Below, piece by piece: positions 1 to 11,800 of a DNA stretch of 64,000 nucleotides; the stretch's first letter is position 1, and each line of letters opens with the position of its first letter. Location: the NCBI GenBank assembly GCA_964019695.1, contig OZ026524.1, positions 26,266,164 to 26,330,163 on the forward strand. The letters run 5' to 3'. This stretch comes from Loripinus fragilis (taxonomy: Eukaryota > Mollusca > Bivalvia > Lucinida > Lucinidae). Under the pieces are notes generated by a model. That model was not told where the DNA came from, did no database searches, and saw nothing but the letters and a program-made list of their open reading frames with translations. A program made the position numbers and the translations under genes.

Positions 1-330
1 AACCAAACAATGGGAGCAGCAATCAACAACTAATCAACAGCAACAGAACCGCCGCCTTAGAACGACCAATCCCTTCCTTGTTATTTGTACGGAAAGCAAT
101 ATAGTGAGAAGCGTCAGTTTAGATGCATTTGAAAACAATACTAGGTTGAAAAATTAGTTCACATATATGCTTAACATGCATCAGCTTCTACATTGTATCA
201 ATTTAGGTCTAAGACATCTTGACGTGTCGTTAGTCCATCAAATAATTTGTATCTGAAGCAGACTTCATCAATGCAAAATACAGCTCACATGGCGCTCATT
301 CTGTCACTATGTCTTACATGCTTCTGACTT
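1..330. other. No gene recognised
   Basis: AT-rich sequence without a convincing open reading frame or splice-bounded exon. It ends at the TA dinucleotide that flanks the Tc1-type element starting at 333. Confidence 0.5.
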
Positions 331-596
331 TACAGGTCCATTAAAAAAGTTATTTCACTACGCAATATTTCAAAAGTTTTTTTCACATTTTTATTATACA
401 TTAATGGTCTATGTTTTACCATGCATGTAATTAAAAGCTCATGCCATTTTGTTTCTTTAATCATATCAACGTATAATCAGACAATAGTTGTATATAAATA
501 TCAGATACATTTCAATGAAAAACACAACAACATTACTTTAAATACATTCCAATGAAAACACAACAACATTGTACGCCTACATCATAAAGTCAGTAT

Positions 597-1030
597 TTCG
601 TTGCATCTCCATTTGCTTCAATAAGATCTGCAATTCTCCTTGGCAATGAATTGTAAAGTTCTTCCAGGACGTTTAGTGCTACACTTTACCACGCTTAACA
701 TACTCACTTCCACATCTCTTCTAGTTTACATGGCATTTGTTTACCAATCTCTATCTTCATTATATTCAAAACATTTTCTATGAGATTCATGTCCCGCAAA
801 TTCCCTGGTCATTCCAAAAGGCGTATTCCTTTACAGTCTAGGAATATTCTAGTACTTTTAGAGGTATGGCATGACGCGAGATCATGCATGAAAATATATT
901 CCTTCTGGATGAACACAACACATTCACATGTCATTTCATTTCATTATCATGAACAATATCACTCTGGTATTTTGCACTATCCATTATTCTATTCACATTT
1001 CTCTGACGAGACTGGCCTCTGTTGCTGATG
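597..1030 (-). pseudogene. Tc1-type transposase fragment, C-terminal (left half)
   Basis: The - strand reads as a Tc1 transposase C-terminus with an in-frame stop. It opens with GAISNRGQSRQ, then IMDSAKYQSDIVHD, the second catalytic-aspartate region FMHDLAS, a degenerate WPG..SPDLN-type segment (PGNLRDMNLIENV, with a stop just before it) that keeps the final catalytic glutamate, and a tail LPRRIADLIEA. The N-terminal helix-turn-helix region and first aspartate are absent. It is one arm of the palindromic element at 333-1754 and is not expected to be functional. Confidence 0.75.
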
Positions 1031-1059
1031 GCTCCCCAGATGTGCACACTTGCTGGCAA

Positions 1060-1503
1060 TTTTACAGTAGTCTGGCTTGACTTAGCTTAATATTTTACAT
1101 TCTGTTTGTGCCAAACACGACAATAGCGTCGATTGTTATGACTGTGAAATACAGACTAATGTGAATGCGTTATGAGCCCACAGAATGGATATATCTTTAT
1201 GCATGATCTTGCCTCATGATATAACTCTAAAAGAACTAGAACATGCCTAGAATGTAACGAAATAATCGTTCTGAAATGGCCAGGATATTCGCCAGAAATG
1301 AATTCCATAGAGAACGTTTGGAAGATAATGAAGAAAGATATTGGTAACCAACTTCCGTGTTTAAAAGCAGAGATGTGGCAGCGAGTATGTGAAGTGTGGT
1401 AAACTGTAGCACCGAACGTCCTGGAAGAAATTAACAATTCAATGCCAAGGAGAAATGCAGATCTTATTAAGCAAACGGAGGTGCAACGAATACTGACTTT
1501 ATG
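1060..1503 (+). pseudogene. Tc1-type transposase fragment, C-terminal (right half)
   Basis: The + strand reads GYIFMHDLAS, then LKWPGYSPEMNSIENVWKI (the WP..SPDLNPIENVW signature with the last catalytic glutamate), then a tail with MPRRNADLIKQTEVQR. At least two stops interrupt the frame, one after MHDLAS and one in the tail after CEVW. The first catalytic aspartate is missing. It is the mirror copy of the fragment at 597-1030; the two differ by many substitutions, so the duplication is old. Confidence 0.8.
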
Positions 1504-1814
1504 ATGTAGGCGTACAGGTATATAGTTGTGTTTTCAATGGAATGTATTTAAGTATGTTATTGTGTTTTCATTGGAATGTATTTAATATTCATATACAAAT
1601 GTTGTCTGATTATACGTTGATATGATTTATAGAAACAAAATTGCATGATAATTTAATTACATGTGAGGTAAAACTTAGACCATTTATGTATCTAAAAAAA
1701 TGTGGAAATTTTTTTTGAAATATTGCGTAGTGAAATAACTTTTTAATGGACCTGTAAAGCTTGAGTAAATTAGTTTGGTATGCCCTGTTCTGGCCCAGAT
1801 ACATTTACCTCTCC

Positions 1815-2127
1815 CTATACCAAACCATGATCTTCTCTGGTAATATCATTAATTGATGGATATTTAAAAGTGTTACATGCAAAATCTATGTGATTTGCAT
1901 ATCTGACAAGACGACAATACAGTGTCACATTTGCTTGACCACCAAGGTTGAAGGCTAATCTACATGAGAATGTACCAGCAACATTCGATTGACAATACAA
2001 GCATCTATATTTCTGGGGGCTTACTGAAATGAGTTGATTTGTCAGTAGATATTTCAAGTCCATCAATGTGGGCAAAAGTCAAAGGAAAGGATGTAAGGGG
2101 ATAAGCAAGCACCCTTTTCAGATCTAA
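1815..2127 (-). pseudogene. Decayed unnamed ORF (repeat-associated protein remnant)
   Basis: One - strand frame (about 2127 to 2005) reads LDLKRVLAYPLTSFPLTFAH followed by IDGLEISTDKS. A second frame continues for 86 codons down to 1815. The switch of frame without splice sites suggests a decayed coding sequence. The pattern PL-x-PxxLAxxDGxxxxTDK recalls a recurrent repeat-borne ORF I have seen in mollusc and cnidarian genomes, but I cannot name the family. It probably belongs with the remnant at 2495-2665. Confidence 0.35.
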
Positions 2128-2494
2128 TTCTAGTTATTGGCAGATAAAGTAAGCGACCTTCTGTTCTTTATCTTCTTGTCTTGTGTCTGAAGTTTCCTGA
2201 CGAAGCACTGCATGCAGTGATTTTACGTTTGTTCTCCGAATAGGGTTTTCACATTTAATTTGTCATCATAAGGGAGAATCCTGTATTAAACTCTTTATAC
2301 CATTGTTGTCGCTGTGTTTGAGTTGCAAAAATGCTCCCTGCAACATTCTTAGATATTGTCTTACATGTGAAATGTGAGCTTTTCATCTCGAAAGTGTGTA
2401 AGAACAGAGTCCAAAGTAGTCCCAATCCCACTGATTACCTTGTTCAGGTCTGCATTGTCACGCTTAATTGGGCTTGATGTCATTTGCATTGTCT

Positions 2495-2665
2495 GTCAGT
2501 TCTGACTTTTAATAAAAAGGCTAACAAGGTCGATTAGTACAATCCTAGCCACTATCCGCTTCCTTCTTGTACTCACATATTTACTGAATGATGCCATCCC
2601 CTTTAGTCTTGATGGAACATCAGCATTGACATTATCTGCTCTAAATTCAAATCCACAGGCATCCT
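2495..2665 (-). pseudogene. Decayed unnamed ORF, exon-like segment
   Basis: On the - strand a TTTTTAG acceptor precedes an open frame reading DACGFEFRADNVNADVPS then RLKGMASFSKYVSTRRKR, ending in a stop at 2495. A GTGAGT donor-like site sits in the middle after FSKY. The basic RLKG..SFSKY..TRRKR block looks protein-coding, but I do not recognise the family. It lies upstream, in - strand terms, of the remnant at 1815-2127, so the two may derive from one mobile-element gene. Confidence 0.3.
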
Positions 2666-2865
2666 AAAAATGTTTTGTTTGCTCGTCGAATGGACATAGT
2701 CCCTGTCTCCAACATTGCACACGCAGTTGGGTGTGCCTCATCGCTGTAAAGAAGCTCTAGGTGATATATCATCATCCATTGAGCATTAGAAACAACTTGT
2801 AGCAAAGAATAGAATTGCACACAATTTACATAGACTGAAAGTGAATAAGTTTTAAGCTCGGAGGG

Positions 2866-3145
2866 GGGAGCCTGGGGTAATTTTGGTACGGGTGTTAGTC
2901 AGTATTCTGAAACCAACCCCAATCATATATCCTGCCTTTGAGAAAAAACCAGCCTATTCATAAACTCGATTTCACAAAAAGTTGACCAATTCATAGTGTT
3001 CTTTGAACTTATATACCCTTTTATATCCTCTGTGATTGTGGGGGAGGGGGCAACTCCGGTAATTTTTGTACGAGTGTGCGAGTCCAGTATTTTGAAACCA
3101 ATCTTTGAATTTATATACCCTTTTATATCCTCTGTGATTTGTAAA
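2866..3145 (+). repeat. Imperfect direct duplication, unit about 170 bp
   Basis: A G-rich start, a block around GGTAATTTTGGTACG, and a tail TTATATACCCTTTTATATCC each occur twice: near 2870 and 3050 for the head, 3010 and 3110 for the tail. No coding content seen. Confidence 0.6.
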
Positions 3146-3394
3146 CAAGTTTACAAATGACCCTCATCACGAGAAACACCTGCGTTATGTATACCTGTGG
3201 GCGCGAAAAAGGGGGCTATTTGGCACGCACATCCGTACTATGTCATATATAGGGTATTCCCCCCCCCCCCAAGGTTTTAAACCTTTTATGGTACAGGATC
3301 TGTTGAAAAGAAGATAGATCTCTACAATATCTATGCACATAATCCAGAAGGCTGCTGTTTTATCGTGTTCCCTGACCTAGTGCACATACCTCTA

Positions 3395-3510
3395 CATAGA
3401 TGTCTTGTGACTTTTGGTGTTTTGTGGCTCTTCCTTGCGGTCTTGTGGGTTTATCTGCAGTCTGTGATTGTGGTATTTCTTGCTCATACTCACTTACTTT
3501 CTACTTACTT
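3395..3510 (+). repeat. Dispersed repeat F, copy 1
   Basis: Shares the conserved block CTGCAGTCTGTGATTGTGG followed by TATTTCTTG and CATACTCACTTAC with copies at 3780, 33565, 40050/50649, 51075 and 61502. No tRNA head or ORF seen. SINE-like or MITE-like by abundance only. Confidence 0.6.
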
Positions 3511-3779
3511 TCTTCATACTCATCCATAATTTTAATCAAGATTCAGCAAAAGAGTGGGATATGGGTTATCCATGGGGGTTATAATGCAATTCCTAGAACA
3601 TAAGTCATGTGGAATATTGACCATAAAGTCTAGCCATGTGGTGCTAGCTATACATATAGTTCACAGCTTAGAAACTAATAGGACTGGACCAATATCAAGG
3701 CAAATCATAGTGTTATCTGAGCATAATTTATTCACATTGAAAGGAAAATGAACTTAAAATATACCTATATTGTAATGTA

Positions 3780-3885
3780 ACAGCTTGGATTATGCCTACT
3801 TTGTGTCCCTTCCTCATGGTGCCATGCCGGATTGGCCTGCAGTCTGTGATTGTGGCATTTCTTGGCCATACTCTATCCTTTTTGA
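3780..3885 (+). repeat. Dispersed repeat F, copy 2
   Basis: Contains GGCCTGCAGTCTGTGATTGT, a GGCATTTCTTGG block and CATACTC, matching the 3' part of copy 1 270-390 bp upstream. Confidence 0.55.
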
Positions 3886-3889
3886 AACT

Positions 3890-4790
3890 ATAATTATTGT
3901 TAATGACAACACAATTGTATTACCTAAGATTAAATTACAAATTAATATGTTCTAGCTTAAAACAATTAGAGATCATCCGATAACCAGAGACAAAAGTCAT
4001 TAGAATTCAGCACACTTTTCTACATAAGAACACACCTTCAAACCTTTTGGCCTCAACCACTTGATTAAACGTATTACGGGCTCTCGGACTATAATTCAGT
4101 AATGCAGTTAATATGAGAGGTAACTGATAATAAGAAAACATATACCCAGTTACAAGAGTGGGTCATCATTTCAAGGGTGTTTCGCTTGCGGGCCAGTGAT
4201 GGCCCCACACTGAATGCTGGCTGTGTAGCTGCGTGATTTACTCGGGGTTCATACCAGCATTCTTAAGGTAATCTACAGTTTTGTGATTTTCTGGGAGGGA
4301 GAAGGTCTGTACCCCAGTCACCCCATTGGCATGCGCGCATGCTGGTTTGGGTTTTTGAAGCCAATACGTTCGTCCCTTATAACACGGACGAGAGTTATTG
4401 AAAACTTATCATGCTCATCCAACATGAACATGAAAATTCTAATCTGAATGAATATAACAAGAGGGCCATGGTGGACCTGGAACTCTCACCTGAATTCCTA
4501 AATAAGCTGAAAAACGGATCCTTCAGAATTATAGAGAACCTACATTAGAAAACAGCAGACTCGGTTTTATTGAGTCTGTTCACGAGAACTAATGGAAAGG
4601 GCGACAATTCTCAAGCCCCCTAGCACCAGCTTAAGCGGTATTCTACTTTCCGCCAGAACCCAATATTCCTGAAGGGCCAGAATATGACAAAATATCTACA
4701 CTATATTGATCTACGGGAAGAAATTTTACCAAATCCGCACGGCACAAAGACAGCTGTTGCGACCTCTAAATAATCTGAGAAAGGTGAGGT
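3890..4790. other. Non-coding intergenic or intronic sequence
   Basis: No exon recognised. It holds a segment at 4150-4370 resembling part of 51860-51980, and a short motif near 4457 (AACAAGAGGGCCATG then CTCACCTGAATT) that I recognise as a common bivalve repeat start. Confidence 0.35.
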
Positions 4791-4852
4791 TAATTCAGTT
4801 TTAATTCGACATTGAGTCAGTGTTGAAAAATCAATGTTGATTCAATGCTTGA

Positions 4853-4980
4853 TTGTCAACGTTGAATCAACGTTTGTATGTCAACGTTGAATCAACGTTT
4901 GTATGTCAACGTTGAATCAACGTTTGTATGTAAACGTTGAATCAACGTTTGTATGTCAACGTTGAATCAACGTTTGTAGG
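4853..4980 (+). repeat. 25-bp minisatellite, about 5 units
   Basis: The unit is built on GTCAACGTTGAATCAACG plus TTTGTAT, repeated nearly perfectly five times. Flanks from 4800 to 5070 hold further degenerate TCAACGTTGATTCAA motifs. The unit is itself partly palindromic (CAACGTTG, and TTGAATCAA). Lies upstream of the sulfotransferase exon at 5565. Confidence 0.85.
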
Positions 4981-5564
4981 TCAGCTTTTATTCAATTTTC
5001 AAATTCAAAGATATTTTCAACGTTGATTCAACCTATATTGTCAACGTTGAATCAAAATTGAATCAACAGACTCGTGCCCGCTGGGAAATTTGCTAGTACT
5101 GTTAGAATAATACTAATATATTGTAATTTAGAAAAGTACATAGGACTATTGTGTTTCTAATCGTAATATATTTGTAGTATGGTGGGTGGGGTAATTCAAC
5201 CCCCGATTTTTAACATTTCGTCTCATTATATATGATTTCACATGGATTTCATCACGTGTAATACTCATATAATCAAAACAACTTCAATAAATAAAAGATT
5301 AAGGATTTTAAAAAACTGCATAAGAAGTGTTTGATTGAATAAAAAAAATATTCTTCAATGGTCGCTTTAAGCATGAAGGCAATCATTTCTAAGTCGAAAC
5401 TATAAATTCTTCCCCACACGATAGGATTTGCAACTTTAAGTAGGATCAATGACATATTTATATAGCAATGAAAACCAATGGCATTTCTGTTGCAATAAGT
5501 TCTAGATTAGCCTGTTTTTGAAGCTGCACCGACATGTCTTTATTGCGTTTTTAACTCTTTGCAG

Positions 5565-5813
5565 GCATTGGAACTTCAAACATCTACCAATGTGACAGAC
5601 ATCGTATATATAAGAATTTTCCATTTGAGTGTCTTGGTGTGACCAACAAAACTCTTGCCGTGAAAGTGCATACATTTCAACAAAAATATAAAAATGTGTT
5701 TCAAAGGGTTATATTGATAATAAGAAATCCTTACAAGAATATAGTTTCATTCTTCAATTATTTTTACGGTGGAAAGAACCATGTTGGCTATGCACAAGCT
5801 GCACATTACAAAG
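5565..5813 (+). CDS. Sulfotransferase penultimate coding exon
   Basis: Acceptor CTCTTTGCAG precedes 5565 and donor GTGAGT follows 5813. The exon starts with the last two bases of a codon and ends with the first base of one, so it is phase 1 at both ends. It encodes the IGTSNIYQCD segment through RVILIIRNPYKN to AQAAHYK. It has no internal stop. Confidence 0.85.
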
Positions 5814-8800
5814 GTGAGTTTAATACCATATTTAACGGGTTTGTATTTCACTCAGTATTGAATTTTCATGTCTATGTATCCTTTATATCAGTGTTTGAAA
5901 AATCAGCTTTTGGTAAGGGGGAATATGCATAAAATCTATGGCATGTTAGGCGTTGTAGTAATGTATCTGGAAATATATTTGTTCTATATCGAAATATTTA
6001 TTGTCTAAAATATATGCAAGGACTAAAAGTATAATAAATTTGTTCTATATCGAAATATTTATGGTCTTAAAATATATTTATTGTGTAAAATATTAATGGA
6101 ATTAATTAATTAACAAAAATACTTATGATCTATAAAAATATGTATATACAAAAAATATTTGTCGTGTTAGAAAATTTTGATGGACTAAAAATATATTCAT
6201 TGTGCATAAAATATTTGTTGTCTAAAATAATATGTGTTGTGTTAAAAAAACATTTATGTGCTAATATATATTTATTGTGTATAAAAATATTTATTGTGTA
6301 AAAATATTATGTTCTAACAATATATTTATTGTCTGTAAAAATATATTCATTTGATAAAAAATATTTGTTGGGTAAGACTAGCATTGTGGGATAAAAGCTA
6401 TTTCCTTAATGGTCATGTATGAATAGTCATGTGCAGCTTTACCTTGACGATAGTGCCCTATGGATACTTCAACTCGTGGCAATTCTTTAAGAGCCAGCAT
6501 ATGCGATTACGGTACTTGTCGGATTGTTGTGCAATGAAGGCTCAGATGAGCCTGCGAAAAATGCGCATGAAACTCACAATTTACATGCGACAGATACATT
6601 AAACTAAAATCCCCACTAAAATATAATAGTACAAATGCGACATGCAAAGTGGCATATTTCAAGATCTCACAGTACTAATGCTTTTTCCTATATAGTTTGA
6701 TGCTCAAAATACACACGTTATTTCTACAGGATATCTCCTTGATCATTAATCAACACTCATTCCTGTTCAAAAACTCAAGAGAAACAAAATAAACAATGAA
6801 AGCCCAGGTTTCGCCAGATTGATTTTCTAAAATATTTTAGAGTTTGTGGAGACCGTACTTTTTTTCAAATTTTCTGCCGCTCCCGCCCAAGAATACACTG
6901 ACCTGGAAAAATACTTTTCCCAAAGTGGAAACAATATAGAATTAACTGAAACTTACAGTAGCTGTCTGGCTAAAGGAGAGCTTCTAGTATGTAAAGTATA
7001 TCATGACCAGGTATCAGCAGAGCAAAAATTGGGGTTGACCAAAGTACGCCCGTACTTGTTTCTAATGCTCATAAATCGTATTGCACCCACACTCACGGTG
7101 CCTAATCGTACAGTGATACCTGAAGGCTGTAGCAAAACTGGGCGGATGCGTGGGTTCAGTGGAGCTTTCGCTGGTCAGTTATGTGACAAATATTATTTAT
7201 TCACTTATAAAATTGTTTGATATAATGACGCCAAAACAGAGAATTTCTGTGTCCACAGCAGATACCCACACTTAAGATATCCAAAGTTTATTGCAAATAA
7301 ACTGTTCAAGTTGTAGTAGATACATGTATAAATATATAGGTCATTTCTTGCTTATTGCATCTTTCAAATTCACCCCACGTTTAAGAATACATAAAAATAC
7401 TTTATTTGAGGTTGATATAGCAAGAGGCAAAATTATAATCCAATTTTTCTCTTTTTTTGTTATAATTGCGACAAGACTATATATATAAATATTTATTTTG
7501 GGTTGTCTCAATGTCGCAATTGGTACCACAAAATTAATTGTGTAGTGAAAGGTGGTGTTGTCGACGTTGTGGGTTCAAATCTTGCTAAGAGGCAAAACAT
7601 TTAAAGCAACTATCGGGTCCATGGATTTACTTTATCTCCATGTATTATATATAGTTTGCAATCCCCACCAAACCAACCCCATCCATCGCTACCCTAATAT
7701 ACCTGCCTGATCCTAGTCTCCACTGCCACAAGCCCACATATACACATTTAAACTACCCACAGCGACCCATACACACACCTCCACGTACATTATACAGGTA
7801 TATTAGGGTAGCGATGGATGGGGATGGTTTGGCGAGGATCGCAAACTGTATATAAAACATAGAGATAATGTAAATAAACGGAGCTAATAGATATTGTAAA
7901 TATCTCGCCTCTAGCGAAAGTCAAACCCACGACCTCAACAGCACCGTCTAGCACTACACCAGACATCGTGCTACCAACTGCGCCACTGAGCATCCCAAAA
8001 AATATATATAGTATTGCCACAATTATAACAAGAAACGCGAAAATCTGGCTTATAAGCTTGCCTCTAGCATTCAGTTTCCAAATACCAACCCCAAATATAG
8101 TATGTTTTAAGTATACATAAAGGTGTGGTGAATTTGAAAGGTGCAATAAGCAAGAAAGGACCTATATATTTATACATGTATCTACACTTGTACAGGTTAT
8201 TTGACAAAAAAAAACATCGGATAGTTTAAGAGAATGTATCTGCTTCTCTGCTTTGCCATCATTATATCAAACATTCTTATAGCCCTCAGTATGTGAATAA
8301 ATGATATTTGTCACATAACTGACCAGCGAAAGCTCCACTGAATCCTTGCATCGCCCAGTCTCGCTACAGCCTTCAATTATGCTCACTTCGTATGTCCCAT
8401 TTGTACTATTATATTTCAGCAGGGATTTGAGTTTAATGTACCTGTCGCATGTTAAATGAGCCAGTGCATGAGATTTCCAACAATGTGGTATGTGCGACCA
8501 GCAAAGGTTCAGACCAGCCTGCGCATACGCGCAGTCTGATTAGAGCCTTTGCTAGTCGCTTGAATATTCTATGTGTATTAAGCTAGTGACTGAACACCAT
8601 TTGATGTTTCTAATCTTAAAAGGAGGCTGCATAGGCTCGTCTTAGTCTACATATGTCATAATGCCACATTGTTGCAAATCACACGTCATGGCTCAAATGT
8701 GATTCGCAGGCCCTTCTGAGCCTTCATTGCACGACAATCTGACAAGTACCGTAATCTAATGTGCTGGCTCGTAAAGAATTGCCATGGGTTGAAGTATCCA

Positions 8801-11800
8801 TAGGGCTCTATCGTCACGGAAAAGCTGCACACGACCATTCATACACGACCATTAAGGAAATGCTAATTTTACCCAGCAAATATCTTTTATCGAATGAATA
8901 TATTTTCATAGACAATAGATTTTTAGAAAATTACTATTTTTTTACATAACAAATATTTTTATGCAATAAATATATCTTAGCCCATAGAAATGTTTAGGAC
9001 AACGAATAATTTTTAGACAACAAATATTTTTATACACAATAAATATATTTTCAGTCCATAAATATTTATTAATAGACAAATATCTTTTTGTAAAAAAAAA
9101 TATAGACCATAAATATTTTTTAGACAACAAATATTTTTATACTTAATATGTATATTTTTCAGTCCATAAATATTTTTGTACACAATACATATATTTTTAG
9201 ACCATACTATTACGATATAGAATAAATATATTTATTAGTCCATAAATATATTTTGATCCATAAATGTTTCGACATAGAACAAATATATTTTCAGATACAA
9301 TACATGCCATTGTTGTTCTGTATCATGCAATAGTTTGGCTTCAAAGTTAATTTCTAGTAGGCCTTAATTACATGTCATGCAAGATTCTGCATTTTTTTAT
9401 ATTTTAAATCAATCTTGCTACATTACTATTGTATTTCTATATCTGAATTTTCTCAAAACGGCAGAACTTGATAGTGTAATCGTTCTCGTCCTCCCAGCCA
9501 TCCATCTATCCATCCATTTTTTTTGTCCATTTTTCATCTATTATTATGTCACAATGGGATAAAACATGTGATTTGTCACGTCATTAGGTCAAATTTGTGG
9601 CCGGTGTCATTTTGAAGCTTGTCTCCACTCCGATGGTGTATTTATTATCAACTCTGCGTCTATTTAAGAGGACCTAAGAGGTAAGCATTATATAATTAGT
9701 GCATGAGTCGTACGTTTTGCAGTTGTGTTGGTAATGAATGTGCTGTACGCTCTGCAATCTTATGAAAGCAAACATTCTACAGATATCACATCGTAAGGAC
9801 ACAATGACCTAGTTAAAAACTTGCGTCAAAGTGAAAATGTCAACGTATGTTCACAAGGTGAAAATATTTAAATTACATATGAGCCGTGACATGAGATTGC
9901 CAACAATGTGGTATGTGCGACCAGCAAAGGCTCAGACCAGCCTGCGCATACGCGCAGTCTGATCAGAGCTATTGCTAGTCGCTTGACTATTATATGGGTG
10001 TTAAGCTACTGACCGAACATCATTTGGAGTTTCTAAGCTTAACAGGAGGCTGCACAGGCTCGTCTGAGTCTACACTTGTCAAAATGCCACATAGTTGCAA
10101 ATCACATGTCGCGGCTCATATGCTGTGGGCTAGCTTATGAAATTCTTGTTTCCTTCTATTGTTATAACCCTTAAATTGCCAATCATGACTTTAGCAGACA
10201 ACATATTTTGCGACGTCTTTCTTAATTTTCAGAAAAAAATTAGGCATGGTATTTCATGTTAATTGTCTGTTGGCAAATCGAGGTATTCTAGTGAGAATGC
10301 TCATAACTCTTGATCCGCATGGTATAATTTCATTAAATGCACACTTATACATTTAAACATTGTCTAGACACGTGATGAGGCTTCGCCAAACATCAGTCCT
10401 GTCGGTCTTGCTCAGTTACATTCGGGAAAGTCTGGCACAATTCGAGAATCGAATCAAGCCTCAGGGGTACGTAAGGCGGATTACGCATAATACTATGTAC
10501 GAAAAAGCTCCGTTTTGTTAGCCAGAAAGGGCGTAAGGAAAATTAGTTTTTTAGCATATTAAAATCCGTTTTCTGATCAACCGAAACGTTTAATCAGCAG
10601 AATAAATTAAGTTATTTATCAATAAATAAATTTTTTATTTCTTATTGAATCAGACAACTCTACCCTGTAAATACTCGCCACTTTACTTTCAAATTTGTGC
10701 TTACTTAAAAATCCAGATCAGGTATTTTTTCATGTTTGTTTTTAAATTTGCCAGGCAGCCAAACCAGAATTTACTTCCACGAATTAATAGTTTTTGATCT
10801 GTAGGAAAAGTTGCTTTCAGGAAGTGATCTTCTGGAAGTGTATGCAGTTTTTGATAATAGTTAAATACTTGTTTGAGTATGAATATGGGAAATCTACCTA
10901 AATCGCACTTAAGGACATATGCTACTAAATACTTCCCATATTGAATATTTTCAATACTTTGCATACAGTTTGTTTTATGCATGGGCTATCCATTTATGAA
11001 ATAAAAAGGATATATCACCGTGCTTGTTTTTTCAGAATCTCATATTGAAATTAACAGCATTTGACCAATTTTCTAGAAATAAATAATAATAACGCTAGTC
11101 CTAATTATCGAGCTTAAACGGTTGTAATCTTCAGCCAGCTTCTTTCTTTTAACTTAAATTACTGCCCATGACCTCAAACTTTTAAGAAAATGTGCATGTT
11201 TACTTGTTATCCCATGCTGTGACAAGATACTGCATGATATATTTTGGCAATTCGTCGAAAAATGGAATTTGTTTTCAGAATAAATCATGTATTAAAAAAT
11301 CTGATATTGAAAATCTTGAAAATTTATTTTAAATTCATGGACTATTATAATACCTTTCAGAAAAAAGAATAAAAATCTGGGGTCACCAAACTAATTCTCT
11401 TTCTAGAGGGCCAAATTTAACCCCTCCCCATAGGTTTCATGCGTCATTCAATATAAAAAGTTCGGGGATGACCATTTCGGTCGTTTTGATGATGCCATTT
11501 TACTAGTACATGAAGTAATTTAGCATTAAAATATTAAAACAAGAAAGAAAAAATACACTGAAAATATGTGCATATCCGGGAATCGATCCTGGTCATCTGG
11601 CTGTGTAGACAGACACGCTAACCACTAGGCCACGAGGTCAGGTCGTGCGCCGCCCCAAATAACCATACAAATAGTATAGACTCGGCCACTATCGTATTCG
11701 TAACCAGGGTTATTGTGTACGTCGTTTGATTTCGACTGAGCTACATCTATCTGTCTTTAGTGCTAAGACGATCAGTTCTGAAAAGATGTCAATATATATT

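Larger units (their letters stand above)
333..1754. mobile_element. Palindromic Tc1/mariner derivative (two inverted transposase 3' halves)
   Basis: The element begins CAGGTCCATT and ends with its complement AATGGACCTG. It is flanked on each side by TA (331-332 and 1755-1756), the expected Tc1/mariner target duplication. Its two halves are inverted copies of each other of about 690 bp. Each carries the C-terminal part of a Tc1-type transposase reading toward its own end: the left half on the - strand, the right half on the + strand. Neither half has the N-terminal DNA-binding region or the first catalytic aspartate. This looks like an internally deleted, inverted-duplicated element that cannot make transposase. 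The centre is near 1030-1065. Confidence 0.85.
5959..9302. mobile_element. Foldback-type element, 3.3 kb inverted repeat
   Basis: The left arm (about 5959-7706) and right arm (about 7796-9302) are reverse complements over most of their length, around a loop of about 90 bp. Matched landmarks include 5970-6000 with 9265-9295, the block ending TTCAATGAAGGC-type sequence at 6530 with 8720, 7165-7190 with 8320-8340, and CCATCCATCGCTACCC at 7680 with its complement at 7805. The outer 400 bp of each arm consists of short degenerate AT-rich repeats around AAATATTTATTGT. Both arms contain a tRNA-like stretch (near 7510-7600 and 7920-7990). This architecture resembles Drosophila FB elements. The right arm carries an extra MITE (8457-8695) and the left arm an extra segment of about 445 bp (about 6680-7125). 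Confidence 0.8.

Noticed and set aside
4440..5560. PRSGNTW-type PAPS-binding exon of the sulfotransferase
   Set aside because: Searched by eye through 1-5564 on the + strand without finding the loop; it presumably lies upstream of the window.
6846..7220. 124-codon frame in the foldback arm as a complete gene
   Set aside because: The part after about 7010 enters arm sequence shared with the right arm and has no protein-like features; only the 6841-7010 portion is worth testing as an exon.
11575..11646. Functional tRNA gene
   Set aside because: A- and B-box-like sequences are present, but it lies in an intron beside anonymous repeat sequence, the acceptor stem is not convincing and a SINE head is more likely.
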